Assembly: GCA_013398015.1 (NCBI GenBank)
Contig: VZRR01013893.1
Location: 441,397-505,396, forward strand
DNA: 64,000 bases
From: Oreocharis arfaki
Lineage: Eukaryota; Chordata; Aves; Passeriformes; Paramythiidae
Direction of reading: 5' to 3'
In this document: positions 12,311 through 22,659 of the stretch, piece by piece
How positions within the stretch are numbered: position 1 is the stretch's first letter
Layout of the letters: each line of letters opens with the position of its first letter
Program-made: the position numbers and the translations under genes
The notes under the pieces: model-generated
What the model was told of the DNA's origin: nothing
Seen by the model: the letters and a program-made list of their open reading frames with translations, nothing else
Databases searched by the model: none

Positions 12311-14413
12311 AAATCGTAAGTTCTCTGGACATTTCAGATGGAAAGTGTTGTCTGCAAAAAACATTCCATTTAAAAGGTCAAATTTTTCTAGTCATTCCTT
12401 TTTCAAGACTCAGTGAAGGTTTTATTTTTGTTCACTTTCTTCCTTGGTGTTTTTATCTGTGGTAAACAATTCCAGCTTCCTGCTGAAAGAAAATCTGTTG
12501 ACCTTAAGGTAAATTATTTTGGAACTGTGGTTGTGCTAACAGGATAAAGTAACTTAGAGTGAAAAATAGTCCTTACATAGATTTTCTCATATCTCCACGG
12601 CTTTGCTTATACAATTATGCTACTACATTGATTGCTTTGCCTATGGAGGCAAGTGTTAGAAAACAGAGAAGAACAGGGAAACTTATGTGAGAACCATAAA
12701 TCAGAAAGCATCTGTTAAACTGGTGCCCATTTGAAGCAGCTCTGTCCTTTGCAGCAACTTAGCTGTCCCATGAAGTTTCCACGGTTGTAGTTGGCATTTC
12801 CTTAGGGACATTATGGTATCCTGTTTCTGATATGCAGGGTGTTGCTTGAACCTAGTAAGCACTACTGAACTATCTGTTCATATTTCACTGTTAATATTTG
12901 CATTAATCATAAATACAGAACAAGTACCAAGAGATGGGTGCCAGGATGAGGAAGATGCCACTGTTTTCATATACCTCAGCTGAGTATAGACCTTTGCAGA
13001 AACTGGAGCATACTGAAACACTTTGAGGAAGGAGAATCTTCTGGAGCCAGCCTGATAGAGCTTAAAGATATGCAATTTTAACAAGAACTGTCCATACCAT
13101 ATGCTTTTTTTTTCTGGGTTCTGATGTGATGAGTCATGGGAATTATGATGGTTTTTGTGGGCAGTGGAGAAAGAAGTCACTTTTGTTTTCAGTGGTTGGC
13201 TCTGTGTAGCTTTTTCTTTTTAATTACCAAGAGAGAATATGAAATTACCATATGAAATTACCATATGAAATTGTCCTGACTATTCATTATTCTGCAGTGT
13301 GAGCTGCATATCTTAGACACTTTGAAGAAAAAGATCAGCAAATCTCAGTGTAGAAGAGTCAGCTATGAATCTGTCCAACCTGGAAACATACACAGGCAAA
13401 GAAGTTAAAGCAGATGCAGCAGAAAGTGTGGATTTTATATTTGAGTTGAATTTAACATTATAGGGGCTCTGTGCTAAAAATTTGCAGTACGGAATCTGTC
13501 AGTGTTGCTGTACGGACTGCAGAGGATCCAGACAATGAAACAGTAATCATCCTTCTCCCTTGGAAAGTTACTGTTGCTCCACTGAAGGAGTTAACACTTG
13601 TTGGTATGTTGTTTTTGCCATGGGTATTGAAAGATCTGCTTTTGGAAATTCAGGGCCTGGGCTCAAGAATGAAGGTATTCGAAAGAGAGGGGGGGAAATG
13701 AACACAGCTGTTGCAATATTTTTAAGTTATAATGTCTCAAAATTATTCCTTGCAATTGTGAGGGTCTTGGTGATGTATGTAGATAGGATTAACTGTCAAA
13801 TATACAAATTGTATCGATGGAAGCAGCTATCTTAGAAATGACAGACTCGAGCAATTACTCTCAGATGCATCAGTTTCTCTTGCCACCCTTTCTTTCCTAC
13901 TCTTAATCAGTATTGAACACATTGATCTATCCCTATAGAGTAATTTCAGCAAAACCCTTTCTCTTCTCGGAATCACATGTTCGAATTCAAATCATTACTA
14001 GTTAGAATACATGTGAACCAGGAAGTGTCTGGGATGTCTTGCTTCAAGCTGATCACATGAAAACCGAAGGCTTGTAATACAGTGCTGACCTGTGTACTTC
14101 AGCACGCATGGCTCAAGTCTTTTTACTTCATTTGCTACAGTAGTAATTAGCCTTCCCACTTGCCACAGGTTGGTGTAGAGTCTGTGTCAGAGCTGAATGG
14201 TGGAGTGAAGGCAGTTCACAGGCTGAGCTAAGACACAGTGAGGTCAGATCTTCTAAGTGACAGCAGAGTTCTAATCTCTCAAAAAACAAATGAGGTAAAG
14301 GGGTCAAAGATGTACTGAAGCACTAAAAGAACGGAAGCACAGCTTCTTTCTTAGCTCTGTCTTCTTTTCCTTCCACTAGACAAGTTTTGTCATCCCATCT
14401 TTGCTCTCCAAAG
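12311..14413. other. Intergenic, no gene recognised
   Basis: AT-rich DNA downstream of INIP. It contains a 13-bp tandem repeat at 13237-13272 and otherwise only short chance ORFs. I recognise no conserved protein on either strand. Confidence 0.6.
13237..13272. repeat. 13-bp tandem repeat, 2.8 copies
   Basis: The unit ATATGAAATTACC occurs twice perfectly and then as a partial third copy ending ATATGAAATTG. Confidence 0.85.
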
Positions 14414-14929
14414 TGTGAGAAACGAGCCTCACTCTCAAAAAAATTTTTAACAGTTTATTTAAATTAACAATATGGGACAAAATATTCTACAAAGTAGAGG
14501 TATTCAGCCCTGGGTGTTTTTGCCATAGAACAGGGTACAGCAAAAAGACCTCCATCCTACAAGGATACAGCTTTTATACTCCTCTAGATTAGCATAGTCT
14601 CTCCCTCGTACCGCCTCTTCCAGATATTTTCATTGGATCATTATTCCCCCGTTGGATTGGCTGACTCATTGTCAAGGGATTACCATTGGCTGATGGCTAT
14701 CCAGTTGCTGTACTCTGCTTATCCCTTTATGCTAATATATAATAAGTCAACACCCATTGTGACTTTTGTGAAGACTTTTTTTTTTAAGCGATAACATAGA
14801 ATTCCCATAACTGAGAACTTGGAACCATTAACCATGGACTTATCTAACACAGAACTTTCCCAAGCACTGATAAACTTACAAATTTATTATGAAAGCCAAC
14901 TCAACAACCCGTGTTTTTCACAAAAGTCA
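14414..14929 (-). mobile_element. Probable solo LTR, - orientation
   Basis: Begins TGTGAGAAAC and ends CACAAAAGTCA. Read on the - strand it shows three CCAAT boxes (ATTGG on + at 14684, 14656 and 14632), a TATA box TATAAAAG (14571-14578), a poly(A) signal AATAAA (14454-14459) and then the 3' end. That order and spacing is typical of an LTR. No target duplication was found at these outer ends. The right part (14760-14929) has its own 13-bp inverted termini, described under findings. Confidence 0.6.
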
Positions 14930-17090
14930 CCCATTTCCCCACCACTATAGGCTCTGGAAAATGCTCTGGTTTAACCTGAGAAGCTTGGCCTGTAAAACCA
15001 TGTGTGGTTTCCTACCATACGTGCTTTTAGTCTCCATTTTTCCATAGTATTTTCATTCTGCTGAGCTCCTAGAAGCACTGATATGAAACTGATCGGTAGT
15101 ACCTGATATTGTATTGGACTTTATATCAGAACACAAAATACTCCATGAAACTTAGTATTGCAAAGAAATTACACCCCCTAATGTTGCTTGCCTAGATCTT
15201 CCTAATTGCTTTGATGTGCTCAATCAGTTAAAATTGATAAATGCTGCTTTTGCCTTCATGTGCTTTCAGCACTGGACAAGCCAGCTGTAATTTTCTAGTA
15301 CTTTTCTAGGGCACTGCTGGGTAGCACTATTCATGACAAGGAGTCCAGTTTGAGGTACACACTTTGGATGGCTCTAGTCTTTTATTAAACCACCATTGTA
15401 ACTTAAAGGCTACAGGTCACTTACCATCTTGCTGTGTAATAGAGAAGTTAGTGCTCCAACCCAAGCCTTTCAGAAATGCATGTGGAGGCCAGGCTTTTCC
15501 CAGACTCTTTAGAGAAGAGGAAAGTATCAATTATCAACCAGTCTACAGGGAACATGAGCTTGAACTGATGGAAGGAAATGCAGACAACGATGTCTCAAGA
15601 GCGCACAGCTTTTTATGGCTTCTCTGACAGAATCTGCAGTGTTGCAGGGGTAGAGCACAAGGGCTGAAGGAGGAAATGAGCCTAAAACGGTGTGGTATGC
15701 AGTCACAGACATGAGGAGGCAGTGACTATGTCAGTGCATCCTCTTAAGCATTATGGTATCTAATCCATTCAGAATCAGGAGAATGGCTGAGAAAGCAACA
15801 GGGTAATTCCTGTTGGTTAAATTTATAGCAGAGACAATTCCTCCTGACAAATCAGCTCAAACAGCAAGTCTTCTTGAAGGACAGTCAGTCAGTCCTTCTG
15901 CTGAAACTGAAGCTGATTCCTGTGTTTTGGGGAACATACGTTTTGGGTATGTTTTGGGTAACCAAAAAGATACATGAATCCTAAGGGAAAAGTTAATAGA
16001 AGTCAGCTGGTCTGCTGAGTGGTCTGTGTTCACAGACACCTCTGAAAGAGGAGGTGGAGAAAGAGGGAAGGATTGTCTGACACCCAGCTGGAAAAGTCTA
16101 CCCGTGCAGAGCTCTGTGTGCCTGGTTTATGTTCTGCTAACACACAGAGAAAATTCTATAGCACCTGCTAGTAACACCCATGTGTCTGGAAAGCCTGGTA
16201 ATCAGTGTGTTCTGAAACACACGTGGAGGCAGTAGGGAATTCTTGGGCTGAAATACGGAGCTCTCTGGTGTGAATAGTAACTTCGATGACTAGTCAGTGA
16301 AGTAGTTTTCATATGCTGTTAGGTTAATAGCTTGCTCAGTGAGTTTCTGCATTTTTTGGAGGCACAGAGCTTGCCTCAGGCATTTTACAAGCAAGGACAA
16401 CACCATCCTGTTTCATAGTTCTTGCTCCTCATAGAAGAAATCAAATGACATATGTTTCTGGGGAAATGATCTTTACATTCCTTCCTTGAATACAGGTTTT
16501 TTAGAGAGGAAGTTAAATGTACTAAATAGAGAAAGCTTGATTTTTTTCTGTGAGACATTATGAAAAATTATGTTAAACTACTGGTGAGGAAATTACTTTC
16601 TTCAGCTATTCCACTCTGCCAGATTCATTCAGGCACTGAATTATGAAAGGTGGTGATATAGTTCTTAATCTGTTCTCGTTAAAGCCTCTAATCTGGATAC
16701 TTTGGTGTCAGTGGATGCTTCTTTTTGCATGAAGATTTTGTAATTAGGGTCTGAAAGTTGAAAGCAAGACTAGGATCAGAAAGTTACTTTTGGGAACCCT
16801 CAGAGTATGTTCAGCTGAGAAAGGCCATGACTATTGGATAGCCCAGCATCACCCTAAAGTACTCAGATTCATTGATGAGGAAGTTAGGGGGTTTTTGCAG
16901 CACTTAAACAGTTCTATTATTATTGAAGAGTGACATAGATGGTGAAGAGTTTAGCAAGCCGAGTCAAGCGAAATGCTGTCTGACTCCAGCTTGAGCACAA
17001 GCCTGATGACATGAGTGACGGATACTACCTGCCTTTGGTGAAGATTAGGTAAGCAACAACAGCACCTGATAAAGTACACATCAAGCCATC
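14930..17090. other. Intergenic, no gene recognised
   Basis: No conserved coding sequence or complete mobile element is seen. ORFs of 60-90 codons here have no recognisable motif and no splice context. Confidence 0.55.
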
Positions 17091-17947
17091 TGTTGGGGTT
17101 TTAGGAGGTCTCCTTTTGGTTTGGGTTTTTTTTTTCATTTTCTCTTAAAAGAATTTTCGCCATACTTGGTTGCTAAGGGACAAATCACTGAGAGAGAGAC
17201 AGAAGACCTGGCCACTGGGGGAGGAGTCCAGCGGGCTGCTCTCTTTCACCTGGGGTTTTCTTGTGTAAGGTGAGATTTGAACTGGCAAAAAGGGGCTGGG
17301 TACAGCTCCTAGCTCTCTTGTTCTGGCATTCGAGGGCAGAGGAACTGTTCTTCGTCGTGGATTTGTCGTTTCAGACTTCTACCTCTGCTGCCTTACTGTG
17401 AGTAAGCTTGCTCGCTGGAGCGGCTGCTGTGGTGGGACCCTGTTTAACACCCTACCTCACTAAAAGAGGGACCTTTTCACCATCTGCTTGGGTGCCTCAG
17501 GGGAAGAACCCCAGGATCCTGAGCCCGCCTTTCCCTGCCCCACTGGGAGCCGGGNNNNNNNNNNNNNNNNNNNNNNNNNNNNNNNNNNNNNNNNNNNNNN
17601 NNNNNNNNNNNNNNNNNNNNNNNNNNNNNNNNNNNNNNNNNNNNNNNNNNNNNNNNNNNNNNNNNNNNNNNNNNNNNNNNNNNNNNNNNNNNNNNNNNNG
17701 GCCGAGAGAGGCCGCGCTGGGTTCTGGTTCTGTGCGCTGTTACTGCCGTGGTTATTGTTGTTTGTTTCTTTTTGTTTTATATACATATATACATTAGTAA
17801 AGAACTGTTATTCCTATTCCTCATGTCCTTGCCTGAAAGCCCCTTAATTTCAAAATTATAATAATTCTGAGGGAAGGGGGGTTGCATCTTCCATTCCAGA
17901 GGAGGCTCCTGCCTTCTTTAGCAGACACTTGTCTTTCAAACCAAGAT
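17091..17947 (+). mobile_element. Solo LTR with 6-bp target duplication, interrupted by an N gap
   Basis: The element begins TGTTGGGGTTTTAGG and ends ...TTCAAACCAAGAT. It is flanked by the direct repeat GCCATC (17085-17090 and 17948-17953), a 6-bp target duplication typical of class II (ERVK-type) insertions. A GC-rich centre is replaced by 145 N. Downstream of the gap, TTTATATACATATAT and an AGTAAA signal near 17794 precede a U5-like tail. The family resembles LTRs common in bird genomes. The last bases lack the usual CA, so the 3' edge is slightly altered. Confidence 0.75.
17555..17699. other. Assembly gap (145 N)
   Basis: Run of N inside a GC-rich part of an LTR. Open frames that appear to cross it are artefacts. 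Confidence 0.99.
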
Positions 17948-17953
17948 GCCATC

Positions 17954-20699
17954 TCAGCCCAGAGCTCTCTAAGGGGACAGGTTAAGGCAAGGGGATGTAA
18001 GGCTGCTCTGCTCTAAGCCACAGAGACCATGCGCACCCCGCATGTGGTCAGTTTGCCACACCCTCAGGCTCTGACCAGGGGAAGGCAGTTGGCACAGTCC
18101 TCCCAGAAACTTATTTTTGCCACTGTATGGTAAGAGTCAGAAACAGAGGGTAAAGCAGGTGAGTGGTGACTGGATGAAGGTTTCTTCTGTGGGCCATGGG
18201 GCTGCAAGATGAGATGCCAGTGCTGTCTTGGAACATAGGTTTGCGCTGTGCGTGTGGGAGCATCTCCATTCTTTTAGCTCTGGAGAGATCTTAGTCTCTG
18301 CTCCTGTGAGACAGCCTCACACTCCAGGTCTGTGCTGGGAACTGCAAATGTCACCCTAAATACAAAATTATAATTTGAGTTGAGTGAGTCTCTAGTTCTT
18401 ATTTTCCAAGGGAGGCCTTGGGACTTCAAAATAATCTTACTCTGTGCTAGTGTTTTTCAGGCCATCTGAGAAGGCAACCAGAAACCCCAGAGGTAAGAGT
18501 TTACCACACAGAAGCAGTCTGTGCGCTGCTCTGTCCAGGCATGGAATGTGAACCTGACCTCCATAGTACAGGAAAGTGCCTGGATTAATGCTTGCAAAGG
18601 CAGTGCTCTCAATCCAACTGGAGCGCCTTCCCTTGGGATAAATGGTGAAAAAAAAATGGAACCCAAGCTGACCCATGGTTTCACACAGGACAGATGAGAG
18701 CCTGACCCTCAAGGTAATAAAGCTGGTTTTGTCCGAGCCAGTGAATTCAGTGTCTATCTAAAGAGGATCAGTTCCAAAGAGGGAGGTTGAGAAAGGAATG
18801 TCAGGAAAATGCCTACTGTGTGCTAGTGAGTATTTTTATGCATGGTCAGGACAAGCATAATGCCAAACTGGAGGAGGCTTCATCTTCTCTCAGTAGGTCA
18901 CACTCAAACAGAATTCATACAGGACTTGTACTCAGAGGATGTAAATCTCCATCAGACAACAATTCACTGCCTCCTAGTTCTGCAATGTGTGTTCAGTATG
19001 CGTTGTGCACTTCCCATAAATATGCCATTATAGATTCATGTAGATATGTCACTGTAGATTTCTTGCTTGCTTTTGATACAGCAATGAAAGCCAGTGCTGG
19101 GTCTCCTTCCCCCTCCCCGACTCTGTTTTTCTTTTCTGTCAGCTGTTGCCTACAATATTGGCTTCAAGTGGCAGGATATCGACCTATGGGATTTCCTAAT
19201 GCATACAGTGTAGTGAAAATTACAGGCTTCTATCTGACAGTCAAATTGATTTCAGAAACATCCCCATAAGTAATGTTTACAGTGAGTAACAAAATACACC
19301 TTACAGTCTTCTATAAATATGACAGCTTTTCAAAACCAGGACCATTTTCATGCAAAGTAAAACACTGAATCACAGCTCGGGTTCTTACTGGTCTGACATA
19401 CAATGCATTATTTACCAGCAAGTGTTAGCTTTCCTGCATCTCATAATGTTGATATTTCATGACATTGAATTGTGGTTTTAATTACTTTACATTTAGGGAC
19501 TGGATTTAGAATTGAAAAGAATTCAAAACTCAGGTGAAGGAGTAGTGATCTTTTGGTGACTTACAGATTCCAGCTGCAAGTATATGTTGAAATATTTTCA
19601 TCTCATTAGCAGTCAGATGATGATCCAGAATTATGCCATAGTGTTCTGCTTTATTCTGGCATGGCAGGGAAGAGGTGTTACAGAGAACTAGAAAAATCAG
19701 TGTCTGTATAGTGGGCATGGTAAACCTCACCCATCCTCTCACAGTGCTCCAACACAGTAGATAAAAACCCAGCCATATCTTTCCATTAGAATAGAAGCTG
19801 ATTGCACATCATCAAATATTGCTCCCCAGCTATGTGTTAAGTCTTCCAGGTCGTCTTTCGTTGTGACTTAAAGGCTCATCACATCTCCAGCTGAAATAAA
19901 CTTTTCGTCTCAATAGGAAGTGGACCAAACCATAGCTGTAGGAGTTTAGGGCAATTATTTTTACACCTGGTCATTGATTTTTGAAAGTTACATCATCTGG
20001 ATGCCAGACTGAGCATTTGACTTCTGATATAAGCCCCTTTTAATATGTCTCAAAATCTGGTCATCCCCAAGCTGCTGTTTTTTCATCTAAGTGCTCACCA
20101 TTTATACATGACTGACTGAAAATGCTGTCCTTTGGGAATGCTATTTTTTGTCTGCTTTTAATTTGTTAGTTAATTTCATCTGTTTATTATTTCGTAAATA
20201 GTAGTTTATAGCAGTGCCTACAGATCTAGTGTAAATAATCAGGTAGTGAAAAATAACTACTTACAATGCACTGAACAAGTGTACAAAGCTGTGAACCATT
20301 AAAAAATATGGTTCACATGAAAGTAAATTTTGTACAGTGGCTCTGAAAGCATAGGCACTTAAGCTTCAGGAGCTCTTGGTCCCCAAAACTCAGCCTCCTT
20401 TCTCCTAGCTATTCTTACTAGGGAGGAAAATCCATCACATACTTGTTACTGCCTCCAGTGAGGAAAAAGCTCTCCACCAGCTCCTTCCTTGGAAGACCTG
20501 GTAGTGATGAAGGAGACCACTGCTCCCCAGCTCTTCAGAAGAGAGCAATATTCATCTCCAAAATGGAACCACACCATATTCCGCCTTCCTCTACCCTGTC
20601 CCGTCATTCCACTTTTTTCTTGTTTGAAAGCAGCTGAACTTGTTCACGTCATCATAAAGCAACTTCTCGGGATGCTGGATGCTGAGAACAGATAGAGGG
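17954..20699. other. Intergenic, no gene recognised
   Basis: Contains ORFs of up to 160 codons (18787-19269, +) with low-complexity composition and no family signature. I judge them chance frames. No mobile element was recognised with confidence. Confidence 0.55.
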
Positions 20700-21455
20700 C
20701 AGAGTTGCTCTGTCTGAGATCCTAAGATGGAAAAACTTCCTGGAAGCCTTAGTGAAGGAGACAAAAGTAAAATTTTCACAGCTCTGATGGAGCAGATCCC
20801 CCCCTTGGCTCCTCATACCAGACATTCCCTATGCTACTGACCTGCTCCCAAGCCACCAGGTAGAGGGGTGACTTGGCCTCTCTTTGTGTCAGGGCCCCTG
20901 TATGCACAGGTACTTTTAGAGGAGGCACTACAGGCAGAGCTTGTGCTCATGGGAGACCTGGCCATAACACAGTCTGTGTTCTGCTCATTTTCTTGCTTCC
21001 TGCTACCCATTCTGGCAAAAAATGACCTTTTCTGGGAGTCTCTGGGCGGTTCAATGTCATCAAACACCATGCTTGCTTGCTCCGGCGAGGTTTGCATGTT
21101 CAGGTGCTGGCTGCTGTATTTCACCTCCATGGAGAGCAGGGCTGTAGGGCTGTCACCTCAGGCATCCTGTCCTCCACGCCTCTTCCTCGTCAACAAGGAA
21201 GAAGTAGACATGGTTGTGAGAGCAGTCACCAGACATGCCAGCCTTGCTCAAGACCTTAGGCTTATCCTTCCACTTCCTGGTGGAAGAGCAGAAGGTGCTG
21301 CCATGGTGGAGAAAGCAGCCACCAGCATTCTTGAGGATCTGGTCCAAGCCTTGTTGGATAGTGCAGAAGGATGTGGCTACAAAGTCAGACCCTTCTGTTT
21401 TCTTCATGGTGATGTAGAAGTCCTCCAGGGGTTCACTTAGCTTCACTGCTGGGAT
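20700..21455 (-). pseudogene. KIAA1958: Decayed alternative terminal exon of KIAA1958 (Crypton-derived DUF3504 module)
   Basis: A good acceptor (TTTCTCTTGTTCCAG, AG at 21456-21457) precedes IPAVKLSEPLEDFYITMKK. The frame continues through GLDQILKNAG and VLSKAGMSGD, which I recognise as the alternative C-terminal module of KIAA1958. It then hits TGA at 21153-21155, after GCL. Homology resumes in another frame at 21157 (GDSP, then EVKYSSQHLNM and FFARM). It shifts again to a third frame with HEHK and internal stops near 20920-20960, and later to EAKSPLYLV and NVWYEE near 20815-20880. It ends with SCENFTFVSFT near 20745-20785. At least three indels and several stops make it non-coding. The 3' edge is approximate. 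Loss of an alternative 3' end fits better than an inserted copy, because the exon pair, phases and splice sites are kept. Confidence 0.88.
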
Positions 21456-22501
21456 CTGGAACAAGAGAAAGGAGAAACGTGTGTCAAGGTATTTTCAGAA
21501 GGGAAATATATTGCAGGTGGAAAAACACATTTAGGGCTTCTCTGTGCTCTCTGAAGAACCCGGCAACAGCTTCCATGCTTCCCCAGAAATTAGTTTCATG
21601 GCAGCCTTAAAAGAGTTTCGGGAAGAAGCTGCAATGAAACACTGTGGTGTAAGGGGTGTTCATACAAGTCAGATGCATTTCACTTGCTGGTGCCACTTTC
21701 ATACCAGCTGTAGAAGCCCAAATTCAGAAGAAAGGAGCCAGATTCCTGGCTTTTTTTGAAGTGAATGAAGGTTCCAGTCGCACCGAAGTGTGACTGTGTG
21801 CAAATGTCTGTGACCTACCGCTTGGGTGTGATACTCTACTTTCACAGCACTGTGGTACATATGGAAATGGATACTTTTCAGGTAAAGAAGGAGGAGAAGT
21901 AGGTGAAGGAGGAATAAGAAGAGAAAAAGGAGAAGCAGTAGCAATGTCTTTCAGCCATGAGATGTCAGTATTGCAATCATACTGCCAGTCTGCTTTTGCC
22001 TGCCAGTATCTTAGATCAACCTAACAGAGAAATTTAGCTACAAAAACGTGAGCAGGGTTTTTACACTTTGGATCTTATCAAAGTCCTTATTTTTGGTGTG
22101 AGGTGAACACTGATGTTTCTGGGAGTTCATTTTTGGAGAAAAGTTCTCAAATGCTTGAGATTGCACTGGCTAGCTCTAGAAGCAGAAATCATACCTTCAG
22201 GTAACAGCAGGAAATTTTGTCACATAGAGCATGAAACTAAGGTTGTGCACAAGCCTTATGTACAAAGAAATCTTTAGCATCACCTTGGTTTTCAAAGCTA
22301 CTGGCTCAACCAGAAATGAAACAGAGTGTGAATTAGAAAAGGTTACAGTTTTATTGAGAGAAACTTGGAAAATCCCCAAGACCACAAGGGCATAAAGAAG
22401 GCTGAAAGTCCATCTGTTTTAAACTTTATCATAACTTGATTTCACCTGAGGGGCTGGCTCACAGCACTGAAAAAAACCAGTATTGTTCTAAGTTTCCTGA
22501 C
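21456..22501 (-). other. Relict intron between the two decayed KIAA1958 exons
   Basis: Bounded by a preserved donor (GTCAG) and acceptor (TTCCAG) on the - strand. It holds a purine-rich low-complexity stretch at 21880-21942 (+) and nothing else recognised. Confidence 0.7.
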
Positions 22502-22659
22502 CTTAATGATGTCCATGTCATCTCTGAGTCCTTTGGTCATGCACCAGTATCTCCATACACTGAGAGCACATAGCCTTGGTGCTGTTGGGCCTCACAGCAC
22601 TGATACACAAGTACGTGAAGTCATCATCAAAATTAAATTGTTGAGCTTAGTTGAATATG
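22502..22659 (-). pseudogene. KIAA1958: Decayed penultimate alternative exon of KIAA1958
   Basis: The acceptor TTTATTTGTTTTCTAG precedes this 158-nt exon and AAG|GTCAG ends it. The first frame reads AYSTKLNN. After an indel, homology continues as DDDFTYLCISAVRPNSTKA. After a second deletion of about 5 nt it continues as CALSVWRYWCMTKGLRDDMD, then IIK. In the original frame a premature TGA falls at 22592-22594. The residues match the segment that precedes IPAVKL in KIAA1958. The exon starts in phase 1, as does the intact exon at 46788, and ends in phase 0, matching the next relict exon. Confidence 0.86.

Noticed and set aside
17408..17847. ORFs of 108-129 codons crossing the N run
   Set aside because: They exist only because N codons are not stops; the sequence on both sides is LTR.
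18787..19269. 160-codon + strand ORF
   Set aside because: No family signature, serine- and cysteine-rich composition typical of random translation, and no splice or promoter context.
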